From Sulfuricurvum sp. (GTDB lineage Bacteria; Campylobacterota; Campylobacteria; Campylobacterales; Sulfurimonadaceae), in NCBI GenBank assembly GCA_028718525.1, contig JAQULP010000002.1:88071-152070 (forward strand): DNA of 64,000 bases, written 5' to 3'. The position numbers and the translations under genes are program-made. Of this stretch, positions 8,441 through 16,540 are shown in pieces. The notes beneath the pieces were generated by a model that saw only the letters and a list, made by a program, of their open reading frames with translations, was not told where the DNA came from and did not search any database. Position 1 is the first letter of the stretch. Each line of letters begins with the position of its first letter.

Positions 8441-9184
8441 ATGAAATTCACGGGTAAAAATGTATTAGTGACCGGCTCAAGCCGCGGAATCGGTGCTGAA
8501 GTAGCGAAAGTATTAGCCGGATACGGGCTGAAGGTATGGATTAATTATAGAAGCGGGGCCAGTGCGGCCGATGCGGTTAAAGAGGAAATCGAAGCGGCGG
8601 GCGGAAAGGCGGCAGTGATCGGATTTGACGTCAGTGATGAAGCGGCATTTGTAGACGCGATCAAAACGATTGTGGATGCGGACGGTGAACTGTCGTATTT
8701 GGTCAACAATGCAGGGATTACCAACGATAAATTAGCTTTGCGTATGAAAGTCGAAGAGTTTACCGGTGTACTGGACGCCAATCTTACGTCAGCGTTTATC
8801 GGATGCCGTGAAGCAATGAAAGCGATGCGTAAACAGAAATTCGGAAGTATCGTAAACATGGCTTCTATTGTCGGTGAAACCGGAAATGCCGGGCAAACGA
8901 ACTATGCGGCAAGCAAAGGGGGGATGATTGCAATGACTAAAAGTTTTGCAATTGAGGCGGCAACCAGCGGAATACGCTATAACTGTGTGACTCCGGGATT
9001 TATTGCCACGGATATGACGGATGAACTCAAAGAAGAGGTAAAAGCGGCATTCACCGCAAAAATCCCTATGGCACGGTTCGGTGATGCCAAAGAGGTAGCC
9101 GAAGCGACGGCATTTTTACTCAGTGACCATGCCAGTTATATCACCGGAGAGACATTGAAAGTTAACGGCGGCATGTTTATGTAA
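8441..9184 (+). CDS. fabG: 3-oxoacyl-[acyl-carrier-protein] reductase
   Basis: FabG uses NADPH to reduce 3-oxoacyl-ACP in each cycle of type II fatty-acid synthesis. It is a 247-residue short-chain dehydrogenase: the cofactor loop is TGSSRGIG (11-18), NNAG follows the fourth strand, and the catalytic residues are Ser142, Tyr155 and Lys159 in the YAASKGG motif. A conserved PGFIATDMT segment and a C-terminal GETLKVNGGMFM match FabG rather than other family members. An AAGGA ribosome site precedes the ATG. The neighbours acpP, fabF and accA support this role over a generic dehydrogenase. Confidence 0.96.
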   Translation: MKFTGKNVLVTGSSRGIGAEVAKVLAGYGLKVWINYRSGASAADAVKEEIEAAGGKAAVIGFDVSDEAAFVDAIKTIVDADGELSYLVNNAGITNDKLALRMKVEEFTGVLDANLTSAFIGCREAMKAMRKQKFGSIVNMASIVGETGNAGQTNYAASKGGMIAMTKSFAIEAATSGIRYNCVTPGFIATDMTDELKEEVKAAFTAKIPMARFGDAKEVAEATAFLLSDHASYITGETLKVNGGMFM

Positions 9185-9228
9185 ATGAATAGCAAAGGGG
9201 ATTATTTTGCCTCTTAAGCTAATTATGT

Positions 9229-9234
9229 TATAAT
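9229..9234 (+). promoter_or_regulatory. -10 box for acpP
   Basis: TATAAT in an AT-rich setting, 33 bases before the acpP ATG. It implies that acpP has its own transcription start although it follows fabG by only ~80 bases. Confidence 0.6.
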
Positions 9235-9267
9235 TTGACGATTTTATTCATAAGAACAGGAGCTATT

Positions 9268-9498
9268 ATGGCACTTATCGACGATATTAAAGAAGTAGTG
9301 GTTGAGCAATTGAGCGTTAACCCGGACGAAGTTAAAGAGGATTCTAAATTCGTAGAAGATCTTGGCGCTGACAGCCTTGACGTTGTAGAATTGGTAATGG
9401 CTCTTGAAGAGAAATTCGATATCGAAATTCCTGACGACGAAGCGGAAAAAATCCAAACTGTTCAAGATGTAATCAACTACATCCAAAGCAAAAACTAA
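9268..9498 (+). CDS. acpP: Acyl carrier protein
   Basis: ACP carries growing acyl chains on a 4'-phosphopantetheine arm. The 76-residue acidic protein has the modification motif [10 protein letters not shown] with Ser36 as the attachment site. The open frame reaches 11 codons further upstream, but those codons overlap the promoter, and ATG at 9268 has an ACAGGAGC ribosome site and gives the normal ACP N-terminus. The codon choice is very regular, as expected of a highly expressed gene. Confidence 0.98.
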   Translation: MALIDDIKEVVVEQLSVNPDEVKEDSKFVEDLGADSLDVVELVMALEEKFDIEIPDDEAEKIQTVQDVINYIQSKN

Positions 9499-9509
9499 AA
9501 CCATCGTCG

Positions 9510-9521
9510 AGGCATATGCCT
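9510..9521. repeat. 12-bp perfect palindrome after acpP
   Basis: AGGCATATGCCT reads the same on both strands, twelve bases after the acpP stop. It could be a protein-binding site or part of an mRNA end. It is short, so chance is possible. Confidence 0.35.
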
Positions 9522-9543
9522 TGACAATCCAACCCTTATTTTT

Positions 9544-9587
9544 ATGGTCTAAGACTTTGGTTTAACGGAGTCAAAGTTTCAGACCAT
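9544..9587 (+). promoter_or_regulatory. Long hairpin in the acpP-fabF spacer, just before the fabF ribosome site
   Basis: The arms ATGGTCTAAGACTTTG (9544-9559) and CAAAGTTTCAGACCAT (9572-9587) pair over 16 positions with one A-C mismatch and one G-U wobble around a 12-base loop. The fabF ribosome site AGGAG starts only 8 bases later. No T-run follows, so this does not look like a standard terminator. It may set the acpP:fabF ratio by RNA processing or stability, or act as an operator; the mechanism is not shown by the sequence. Confidence 0.75.
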
Positions 9588-9605
9588 CCACCATCAGGAG
9601 AGAAT

Positions 9606-10823
9606 GTGAAAAGAGTAGTAGTAACCGGAATGGGAATGATCAATGCCCTTGGTCATGATAAAGAGAGCTCATTCAAAGCGATTTGTGAGGGAGAATGCGG
9701 GATCGACAGAATTACAATCTTTGATCCGTCGACGCAAAGCGCTCAAATTGCCGGTGAGGTAAAAGATTTCAATCCTGAAACCGTAATGGACCCAAAAGAG
9801 GTTAAGAAAGCAGACCGATTTATTCAACTCGGAATCAAAGCCGCGCAAGAGGCGATGGAAGATGCCAATTTTCCGGAAGATTTTAATAAAGAACGTTTCG
9901 GTATTGATGCGGCAAGCGGTATCGGGGGACTCCCCTCTATTGAGAAAAACTCGATTATTTTAGAAACTAAAGGGCCACGACGGATCTCTCCATTTTTCAT
10001 TCCGGGAGCATTGGTCAATATGCTCGGCGGTTTTATCACCATCGACCATGGACTGCAAGGGCCGAATCTCTCTGCGGTAACGGCTTGTGCCGCGGGAACG
10101 CATGCGATCAGCGAAGCGGCTAAAACGATTATTTGCGGCGGTGCGGATCAAATGCTGGTCGTTGCGGCGGAATCAGCGATTTCAGGTGTAGGAATCGGCG
10201 GGTTTGCGTCGATGAAAGCACTCAGCACACGTAACGACGATCCGAAACACGCATCACGCCCTTTTGATGCGGATCGTGACGGGTTCGTTATGGGCGAAGG
10301 GGCAGCGGCATTGGTACTTGAAGAGTATGATGCAGCGGTTGCCCGCGGTGCCCGTATTTATGCCGAACTGATCGGTTTCGGAGAGAGCGGCGATGCGAAC
10401 CACATCACAACACCGAGTTTGGAAGGGCCTCTTCGTGCAATGAAAGCGGCACTTTCAATGGCGGGCAACCCGAAAGTCGATTATGTCAATGCGCACGGAA
10501 CCAGTACCCCTACGAATGATAAAAATGAAACGGCTGCGTTGAAAATCGCATTCGGCGGAAAAGAGAACTGTCCTCCGGTAAGCTCGACCAAAGGGCAAAC
10601 CGGACACTGTCTCGGTGCGGCGGGGGGAATTGAAGCGGTCGTCAGTATTATGGCAATGCGTGACGGTATTATCCCGCCGACAATCAACTATGTTACCCCG
10701 GATGAGAACTGCGATTTGGATATTGTTCCGAATGTAGCGCGTAAAGCGGACCTCAATATCGTTATGTCTAACTCCTTTGGATTTGGCGGCACCAATGGTG
10801 TCGTCATTTTCAAAAAAATATAA
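9606..10823 (+). CDS. fabF: 3-oxoacyl-[acyl-carrier-protein] synthase II
   Basis: FabF condenses malonyl-ACP with acyl-ACP in fatty-acid elongation. The 405-residue thiolase-fold protein shows the Cys-His-His triad of KAS I/II enzymes: Cys161 in VTACAAGTHA, His297 in NAHGTSTPTND and His334 in GQTGHCLGAAGG. It ends with the family's SNSFGFGGTNG loop. Translation starts at GTG, placed 5 bases after a strong AGGAG. It lies between acpP and accA. The three-His/Asn pattern of KAS III is absent, so FabH is excluded. Confidence 0.97.
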   Translation: MKRVVVTGMGMINALGHDKESSFKAICEGECGIDRITIFDPSTQSAQIAGEVKDFNPETVMDPKEVKKADRFIQLGIKAAQEAMEDANFPEDFNKERFGIDAASGIGGLPSIEKNSIILETKGPRRISPFFIPGALVNMLGGFITIDHGLQGPNLSAVTACAAGTHAISEAAKTIICGGADQMLVVAAESAISGVGIGGFASMKALSTRNDDPKHASRPFDADRDGFVMGEGAAALVLEEYDAAVARGARIYAELIGFGESGDANHITTPSLEGPLRAMKAALSMAGNPKVDYVNAHGTSTPTNDKNETAALKIAFGGKENCPPVSSTKGQTGHCLGAAGGIEAVVSIMAMRDGIIPPTINYVTPDENCDLDIVPNVARKADLNIVMSNSFGFGGTNGVVIFKKI

Positions 10824-10835
10824 GAGGGCAAGCCT

Positions 10836-11771
10836 TTGGCTACCTATTTAGATTTTGAACAAAAAATTCGCCAAATTCAAGAAGATATCATAGCGGCAGA
10901 AGTACGCTATGACCATCATGCGGTAGAGATACTCAAGCAGGATTTGGAAAAAGAGGTTCAAAAAACCTACAGCAATCTCTCTCCATACCAAGAGTTGCAA
11001 TTGGCACGTCATCAAGACCGTCCTTATGCCCTTGATTACATTAATCTTCTGTTGGAGAAAAAATACGAGATTCACGGAGACCGCCATTTTCGTGATGATC
11101 TCTCCATCATCTGCTACATTGGGTATATGGGGGGTGAGCGTGTAATGGTTATCGGCGAACAAAAAGGGCGCGGAACCAAAAACAAACTCAAACGCAATTT
11201 CGGTATGCCTCATCCTGAAGGATATCGAAAAGCGCTTCGTGCCGCTAAAATGGCAGAGAAATTCAATATTCCGTTATTGATGCTGATTGACACTCCGGGT
11301 GCATATCCAGGGTTAGGTGCCGAAGAGCGTAATCAAAGCGAAGCGATTGCACGTAACCTATTGGAACTCTCCAACCTCAATACGATTACGGTCTCCGTCG
11401 TTATCGGTGAGGGGGGAAGCGGAGGTGCATTGGCAATCGGTGTTGCGGACCGCTTGGCGATGATGCGCTATTCCGTCTTTAGTGTTATCTCTCCTGAGGG
11501 GTGTTCGGCAATTTTGTGGAATGATCCTGCAAAAGTAGAAGCGGCGACAAAAGCGTTAAAAATTACCAGTGCTGATCTGAAAGAACTTGATTTAATCGAT
11601 GATATTATCGACGAACCTCTAATCGGTGCCCACCGTGATAAAGAAGGGGCGGTTAATGCACTTAAAAATTATTTTTTGAAAGAAGTTTCCGCCCTTAGAA
11701 CGCTCACGGACGAAGAGCGTCTTGAAAAAAGATATCAGCGTCTTGTCGGCATGGGACGCTATACCGAATAA
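10836..11771 (+). CDS. accA: Acetyl-CoA carboxylase carboxyltransferase subunit alpha
   Basis: AccA with AccD transfers carboxyl from carboxybiotin to acetyl-CoA, giving malonyl-CoA for FabF. The 311-residue sequence has the expected N-terminal helices ([14 protein letters not shown]) and crotonase-fold core motifs [35 protein letters not shown] and [12 protein letters not shown], and a C-terminal [18 protein letters not shown]. The start codon is TTG at 10836, supported by an AAGAGGG ribosome site and by alignment of the N-terminus with the family. It closes the fatty-acid gene run. Confidence 0.97.
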   Translation: MATYLDFEQKIRQIQEDIIAAEVRYDHHAVEILKQDLEKEVQKTYSNLSPYQELQLARHQDRPYALDYINLLLEKKYEIHGDRHFRDDLSIICYIGYMGGERVMVIGEQKGRGTKNKLKRNFGMPHPEGYRKALRAAKMAEKFNIPLLMLIDTPGAYPGLGAEERNQSEAIARNLLELSNLNTITVSVVIGEGGSGGALAIGVADRLAMMRYSVFSVISPEGCSAILWNDPAKVEAATKALKITSADLKELDLIDDIIDEPLIGAHRDKEGAVNALKNYFLKEVSALRTLTDEERLEKRYQRLVGMGRYTE

Positions 11772-11775
11772 AAAT

Positions 11776-11798
11776 AAAGGAGAGCGCCGTTCTCCTTT
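11776..11798. terminator. Hairpin between the convergent accA and exonuclease genes
   Basis: AAAGGAGA and TCTCCTTT form a perfect 8-bp stem with a 7-base loop. It sits four bases after the accA stop, and the terminal TTT/AAA on either side could allow weak termination in both directions. Confidence 0.55.
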
Positions 11799-11815
11799 CT
11801 CTCAACCCGTTTTTC

Positions 11816-12604
11816 TTATTCCTGAATCGGGTTTTTCTCCTCTTTTTTTGCTTTCAATCGTTTTAATTTTTTGCTCTCTTTTGAAAATGCAATTAACTCT
11901 TCGCCATTTCTGATGGTGTTAGGAAGCAGTTTAAGGGTCCGTTTGAGCAGTTTGGTTGTTGTCATCGCATCCGATAGGGCTCTGTGATGGGTCGCTTCTT
12001 TGTAAAGTTCAAGCTGTTCATTGAGATAGGCCAACCCATATCGCTCGCTTTCAATGGTTCGTTCAGCCAAATCGATGGTACACAGCGAACGGTTGAGAAG
12101 TTTGGCTAAGCCTACCCGTTCCATCATTGCCGAGACAAAACCGTAATCAAATTTTGCATCATGCCCGACAAAAAGGGCATCACCTAAAAAGAGGCGAAAC
12201 TCTCTCATGACTTTTCCAAGGGCAGGTGCATTTAACGTCTGTTCGACGGTTATTCCGGTAATCGCCTGAATCTGCTCAGAAATATCGGTACAGTAAACGA
12301 GACTTTCGTAGGTATCGATTATGGTTCCGTTGAGAAGTTTTACGGCTCCGATTTCAATAATTTGATGATGGGAAGGCTTGGAACCGTTTGATTCAATGTC
12401 AACGATGCAAAAGAGGGTATCGTCAATTGACGTCAGAGAGGTTTGGAAACGATAAACGCCCTCATGAAGGAGAATATTCATCCCCTGTGCTTTGAGAAGT
12501 TCCAGGGTAAGGTCGCACCCATCACCCAATAGATGTTCAAACTCTTTTTTGGGTATACCGGCTTTGGATAAACGATGGATGATTTTGGGATCAAGCGAAA
12601 TCAT
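11816..12604 (-). CDS. 3'-5' exonuclease, DnaQ/DEDDh family (second copy)
   Basis: This 262-residue protein has an N-terminal ~70-residue region of unknown role, then a DEDDh exonuclease domain: ExoI VDIESNG, ExoII GHDAKFDYGF and ExoIII HHRALSDA. It is unlike the exonuclease at 279 in having the extra N-terminal part and no DUF3820 tail. Candidate roles are proofreading, repair or RNA turnover. It overlaps trpF by four bases (ATGA), so it is translated as the last gene of rpe-trpF-exonuclease. In some Campylobacterota such proteins are annotated as polymerase III epsilon; that is possible but not shown. Confidence 0.88.
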   Translation of the reverse strand: MISLDPKIIHRLSKAGIPKKEFEHLLGDGCDLTLELLKAQGMNILLHEGVYRFQTSLTSIDDTLFCIVDIESNGSKPSHHQIIEIGAVKLLNGTIIDTYESLVYCTDISEQIQAITGITVEQTLNAPALGKVMREFRLFLGDALFVGHDAKFDYGFVSAMMERVGLAKLLNRSLCTIDLAERTIESERYGLAYLNEQLELYKEATHHRALSDAMTTTKLLKRTLKLLPNTIRNGEELIAFSKESKKLKRLKAKKEEKNPIQE

Positions 12605-13188
12605 CGTTTCGCCTTTGCAATAAAAGAGGCCACACGTTCGGGATCCTTTTTCCCTTTGGAGGCTTCAACGCCGCTACTGACGTCAACCCCATAAAAACCG
12701 TAGGATTTAAGGCTTTCGACATTGTCCGGATCGAGTCCGCCGGCGAGAATGACGGTAGAACAATCAACGTGATTAAACCATTCAATGTTAAGCCGTTTGC
12801 CCGCGCCGCCATAGGCTTCACAGTAAGCATCAATAAGTCGGAATTCATCCTGATGCGCAAGTATATCTTCCAGGGTTCGGGCACGGATGACACGCAAATA
12901 GGGGACCGTTAACTGAGAGAAAAAATGCTCATCGGCATCAAAATGGATTTGGGCAAGGGTACATCCGGATTCGCGGCAAACCGAATTTACATAATCGGCG
13001 GTTACATTAACGAAGAGGGCTACTTTTTCGACAAACGGCGGAAGTTTTGAGATGATAGTTTTGGCATCTGCGGGTGAGAGGTATCGTGGTGAATCGGGAT
13101 AAAAGACAAATCCCAACGCATCGGCACCGGCATCGATTGCCGTCATTGCATCGTCTAGATTAGTGATGCCGCAGATTTTAACTCTCAT
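12601..13188 (-). CDS. trpF: Phosphoribosylanthranilate isomerase
   Basis: TrpF converts phosphoribosylanthranilate to CdRP by Amadori rearrangement in tryptophan synthesis. The 195-residue TIM-barrel protein begins with the diagnostic VKICGITN, whose cysteine is the general base, followed by GADALGFVFYPDSPR. It has a phosphate-binding ILAGGLDPDNV segment and the late acid motif GVDVSSGVE. It overlaps rpe and the exonuclease by four bases each. The other trp genes are not in the window, so trpF stands apart from any trp operon here. Confidence 0.95.
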   Translation of the reverse strand: MRVKICGITNLDDAMTAIDAGADALGFVFYPDSPRYLSPADAKTIISKLPPFVEKVALFVNVTADYVNSVCRESGCTLAQIHFDADEHFFSQLTVPYLRVIRARTLEDILAHQDEFRLIDAYCEAYGGAGKRLNIEWFNHVDCSTVILAGGLDPDNVESLKSYGFYGVDVSSGVEASKGKKDPERVASFIAKAKR

Positions 13189-13826
13189 ATTCTTAAGCTG
13201 TCGATGGCTTTTTTATAGTCCTCTTGCCCGAAGACATAGCTTCCGGCGACACAGACATCGACTCCGGCTTCTTTAAGCATTTCGATATTGGAACTTCCGA
13301 CACCGCCGTCGATTTCAATCAGACAATCGGGATTGATACGATCGCGTAAAGCCTTTAGTCGACGAATTTTTTCAACAACGGTAGGGATGAATTTTTGCCC
13401 GCCGAATCCTGGGTTAACGCTCATAACAAGAACCATATCGACATCCCCGAGCAGATATTCGACTGCTTCTGCCGGAGTATGGGGATTAAGAACGATACCG
13501 GGACGGATGCCGAGAGAACGGATATAATTCACCAATCGATGGGGATTTTTTTCTTCTTCAATGTGAAACGTAATAAAACCGGGTTTCAAAGGGGCAAATA
13601 AATCGACGAAAAAAGTGTTATTCTCTACCATAAGATGGATATCGAGAGGTTTGGTAGCCGCTTTGGCAATGGCACTGACGACGACAGGCCCTATAGTGAG
13701 GTTGGGGACAAAATGTCCATCCATGACGTCAACGTGTACGAAGTCGCATCCAGCATCACAAATGGCACGGACGTCATGCGCTAAATTTCCAAAATCGGCT
13801 GAGAGGACACTGGGAGCGATAAGCAT
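13185..13826 (-). CDS. rpe: Ribulose-phosphate 3-epimerase
   Basis: Rpe interconverts ribulose-5-phosphate and xylulose-5-phosphate in the pentose phosphate pathway or Calvin cycle. The 213-residue TIM barrel starts LIAPSVLSADF and has the metal and catalytic motifs HVDVMDGHFVPNLT, DIHLMVEN, VMSVNPGFGGQKF and EIDGGVGSSN. It is the first gene of the overlapping rpe-trpF-exonuclease set. Confidence 0.97.
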   Translation of the reverse strand: MLIAPSVLSADFGNLAHDVRAICDAGCDFVHVDVMDGHFVPNLTIGPVVVSAIAKAATKPLDIHLMVENNTFFVDLFAPLKPGFITFHIEEEKNPHRLVNYIRSLGIRPGIVLNPHTPAEAVEYLLGDVDMVLVMSVNPGFGGQKFIPTVVEKIRRLKALRDRINPDCLIEIDGGVGSSNIEMLKEAGVDVCVAGSYVFGQEDYKKAIDSLRI

Positions 13827-13970
13827 AATGGTACCTTCGAATATTTTTCGTTATTTTAGCGAAAAACATTTGCAGATTGCTTTGTCACTAAAGATACGTT
13901 TGTGCTTGTTTATAACAATAATATTTTATCCGAGAAGGGGATGATGTTGTCCAAGGTTCTCCATTGACGT

Positions 13971-13987
13971 CGATAGCACCTCTATCG
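13971..13987 (-). other. Small hairpin at the end of the STAS-CheX gene
   Basis: CGATAG and CTATCG pair perfectly around a 5-base loop, and the gene's TAG stop lies in one arm. There is no T-run, so it is at best a weak terminator. The rest of 13827-13981 is AT-rich and shows no gene. Confidence 0.3.
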
Positions 13988-15376
13988 TGTTAAAAAGAAG
14001 ACGAAGCGACTCCCCTCAAAACTTAAATTGACTTGCACCCCTTTTTTATTTTGCGCCATCTCCATTAACGCATCGACATTGGCGTAGGTACGGGGAAGGG
14101 TAATATCAACACGATGTTTTTTTTCGGCTAAAAGCGCTTTGGCCCGTCCGCCGATGATATTGACGAATTCGGCCAAGGAGTCGAGGATAGCCTCTTCATC
14201 CTCCGTCGTCTCGCCGATAAGCAATTCACACGCCTTTTTTGCGATATCTTTGGGAAAGATAAGAATAATCATTCCGTCTATATCTCCGTAAAATCCGATA
14301 GAACTGGCAAATTGGTTCTCGCTGTTTTTAATCTCCAACGTCTGAACGTTCATCGATTCTTTGGTTGCTTGTGCGTTGGTCATCATGGCAATGGTCGAAA
14401 CCGTTGCATCGATGAAGTGCGGAAGTTCGTTGACCAGTGCCTTATTGAGGGTACGGGTATGCTTGGATGCGGCGGCAGCGCTCCCTCCCAGTTCATGTAA
14501 AAGTTCTTTGTTTTTTAAAATATCATCCATATTGTCATAAAAAAGCATTCCGGCATCTTCAAGATCGTTTTTAAAACTTTCCGGTGTTTTTTCAAACGTC
14601 AATCCTACAAAACAGATCGTCGCATTGTATTCCGCCGCCGATGAAGCGAGTTTGGTAAAAAAATTGAGGGCATGAACGTTCATGGATACCACTTTGTAAG
14701 CGTCGAAAATGAAGAGGCGGAATCCTACGTTCAGCGAATTATTGTGATAGGAGATATTGAACGTCGATCCGATTTCGTTGTCCAAGAAGTTTGAAATGGT
14801 ATAAATAATAGCGTTGCCGGTAACACGGGTGGCAATCTTTTGTCCGAATAGTCCTAAATAGGTCTCTTCAATAATGGCGTAATAGAGATCGGGATTTTGT
14901 TTTTTCTCGTCAAACTCTTTTCTGCTTTGGGCAATGATCGGGTTATGCCCGTAATCAAAAAGTTCGATGGCCATTGCAGAACGCTGGGAAGGATCTTCAT
15001 TATAAAGGAGAACGGTTTTGGAATCGCTTTTATTGGTCGGCGTGAACAGTTCGGCAATTTTTTCGCTGCGGAAGAGGGAAAAATTGAGATTCTCACCGTA
15101 AAACGTATTGATAGCTTTGTATTTGGTGGAATCGTAGTCGCACAAACCCACCGCAATATGTTTTTGGTTCCGGATGGAGAGCAATAATCGGATAAAAACA
15201 TCGAGACCGTTTCGGTTAAAGAAAATTACTTTTTTCAAGGATACCAATAACATGTCAATATTCAACGCTTCGGTTGCTTTGATATCTTCAAGCGTTAAGA
15301 AAGAGGGGGCATTATTGCCATCGAGAAATCCCTGGGGATGAAATACGGCGACTCGCCCTTTGACCGTTGCTCTCAT
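13982..15376 (-). CDS. STAS-like/CheX fusion protein
   Basis: The first ~110 residues of this 464-residue protein look like a STAS (anti-sigma antagonist) domain: VAVFHPQGFLDGNN, then a strand-helix pattern with DMLLVSLKKVIFFNRNGLDVF. The middle (~115-300) is an alpha/beta region, possibly a second STAS-like unit or pseudo-receiver (TVLLYNEDPSQRSAMA). The C-terminal ~150 residues resemble CheX: SIGFYGDIDGMIILIFP and the phosphatase helix DSLAEFVNIIGGRA, in which Glu and Asn match the E-x2-N pair used to dephosphorylate CheY. A role in resetting CheY or another receiver is inferred. It overlaps the upstream HDOD gene by four bases. Confidence 0.75.
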   Translation of the reverse strand: MRATVKGRVAVFHPQGFLDGNNAPSFLTLEDIKATEALNIDMLLVSLKKVIFFNRNGLDVFIRLLLSIRNQKHIAVGLCDYDSTKYKAINTFYGENLNFSLFRSEKIAELFTPTNKSDSKTVLLYNEDPSQRSAMAIELFDYGHNPIIAQSRKEFDEKKQNPDLYYAIIEETYLGLFGQKIATRVTGNAIIYTISNFLDNEIGSTFNISYHNNSLNVGFRLFIFDAYKVVSMNVHALNFFTKLASSAAEYNATICFVGLTFEKTPESFKNDLEDAGMLFYDNMDDILKNKELLHELGGSAAAASKHTRTLNKALVNELPHFIDATVSTIAMMTNAQATKESMNVQTLEIKNSENQFASSIGFYGDIDGMIILIFPKDIAKKACELLIGETTEDEEAILDSLAEFVNIIGGRAKALLAEKKHRVDITLPRTYANVDALMEMAQNKKGVQVNLSFEGSRFVFFLTR

Positions 15377-16170
15377 TCTGCTCCTACCACCTGCATGAAA
15401 GATTCGTATATATCCTGAACGAATTCGATCTGAAATTCAATAAATTCATTGAGACCCGCTTCAACGTAAATACTTTGGCTTAATTCGTAAAATAAAAGCA
15501 GATGCATCCATTTGGCGAGTAACTCCTCTTCGGGGGTTATGGCCTGATCCTGACCCGATGCGGCGTGCACAATCCGACTGATAGTAGGGGACATCTCCCA
15601 TTTTTGGGCAATCAGTCCGCAGATATCAAAAAGCGTCTGTTTGCTTAGCCGAAAAAGGATGGTATTGTAATCGAGTGCTTTGACACTGCGGAGTTGTTCC
15701 ACTTCCTGTTTATGATCGCCGAACAGTGCATCACATACGATGATACTTGCGGGAAGCAATGATATAGCGCTTTCATGATCATGGGTTAAGAGATTTAAAT
15801 GACGAAGGATTTTTTCCCATTTTCGGCTAAGCGATGCCTGTAAATCGTAAAACTTGGGATTGTTCAACGTAAACAGCTTCCATTTTTTGGGCGCCAGAAG
15901 TGTAAGAAGATAATTGTACAAAATTTGTTGAGCCGTCGAAAGCCCGAGTATGCCGAAAATTTGAGAGACATCCTGAACTTCGTTCCGGAATCCGTAGATG
16001 GGACGATTCACCAAAATTTTAAGATAAAGTTTGAGCGCCGGTTCTTCTTCGGCGCATTTAGCCGCTCTGATCAAATCACCGTTACGGACAAATTCAAGGG
16101 TTCGCTGTACAATGAGTGGCGGCGGAGGGATACTTTCGATATATGAGGAGATTTCTTCTTTTGTCACCAC
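15373..16170 (-). CDS. HDOD-domain protein
   Basis: A 265-residue protein that resembles the HDOD family of helical, non-catalytic HD-related output domains: an N-terminal helix with ESIPPPPLIVQRTLEFV, repeated helices including DVSQIFGILGLSTAQQILYN (the HDOD core) and a C-terminal helical bundle. No metal-binding HD pair is visible. HDOD proteins in Campylobacterota and related bacteria act in signalling, often linked to chemotaxis or c-di-GMP. It is translationally coupled to the CheX fusion (ATGA), supporting a joint role in receiver control. Confidence 0.72.
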   Translation of the reverse strand: MVTKEEISSYIESIPPPPLIVQRTLEFVRNGDLIRAAKCAEEEPALKLYLKILVNRPIYGFRNEVQDVSQIFGILGLSTAQQILYNYLLTLLAPKKWKLFTLNNPKFYDLQASLSRKWEKILRHLNLLTHDHESAISLLPASIIVCDALFGDHKQEVEQLRSVKALDYNTILFRLSKQTLFDICGLIAQKWEMSPTISRIVHAASGQDQAITPEEELLAKWMHLLLFYELSQSIYVEAGLNEFIEFQIEFVQDIYESFMQVVGAE

Positions 16171-16292
16171 AGGCTAAAGGTATCCGATCATTATGTAATT
16201 TAATAGGGTGACTAATTGTAATTGTCTATAGATTAAAGAAGCCTTTAGAATATTTAAACTTATACTTAAGGTAAACTTTGGGTTTGGTTGGG

Positions 16293-16298
16293 TAAAAT
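16293..16298 (+). promoter_or_regulatory. -10 box for rpmB
   Basis: TAAAAT 32 bases before the rpmB ATG, with a GCAAGGAG ribosome site after it. The whole 16171-16330 spacer is AT-rich and holds no other recognisable element. Confidence 0.5.
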
Positions 16299-16330
16299 TC
16301 GCAACTAAAATTTACGCAAGGAGCCTCAAA

Positions 16331-16519
16331 ATGGCAAGAAAATGTGCTATTAGCGGTAAAGGCCCAATGAGCGGGAATAATGTTTCCCACGCGAAAAATA
16401 GAACTAAGCGTCGTTTTTTACCAAACCTTCGTACTGTTCGCGTAACGCTTGAAGACGGTACTACCAAAAAATTGAAAATCGCTGCTTCTGAACTACGTAC
16501 TTTAAAAAAAGATTCGTAA
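16331..16519 (+). CDS. rpmB: 50S ribosomal protein L28
   Basis: A 62-residue basic protein starting [20 protein letters not shown], the signature L28 N-terminus, followed by [17 protein letters not shown] and a lysine-rich C-terminus. It is part of the large ribosomal subunit. A strong ribosome site (GCAAGGAG) precedes the ATG. The Cys is alone, so this looks like a zinc-free L28 form. The gene is followed within 22 bases by the potassium channel gene. Confidence 0.98.
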   Translation: MARKCAISGKGPMSGNNVSHAKNRTKRRFLPNLRTVRVTLEDGTTKKLKIAASELRTLKKDS

Positions 16520-16540
16520 ACGTCCCCTGAAGGGTTCACG

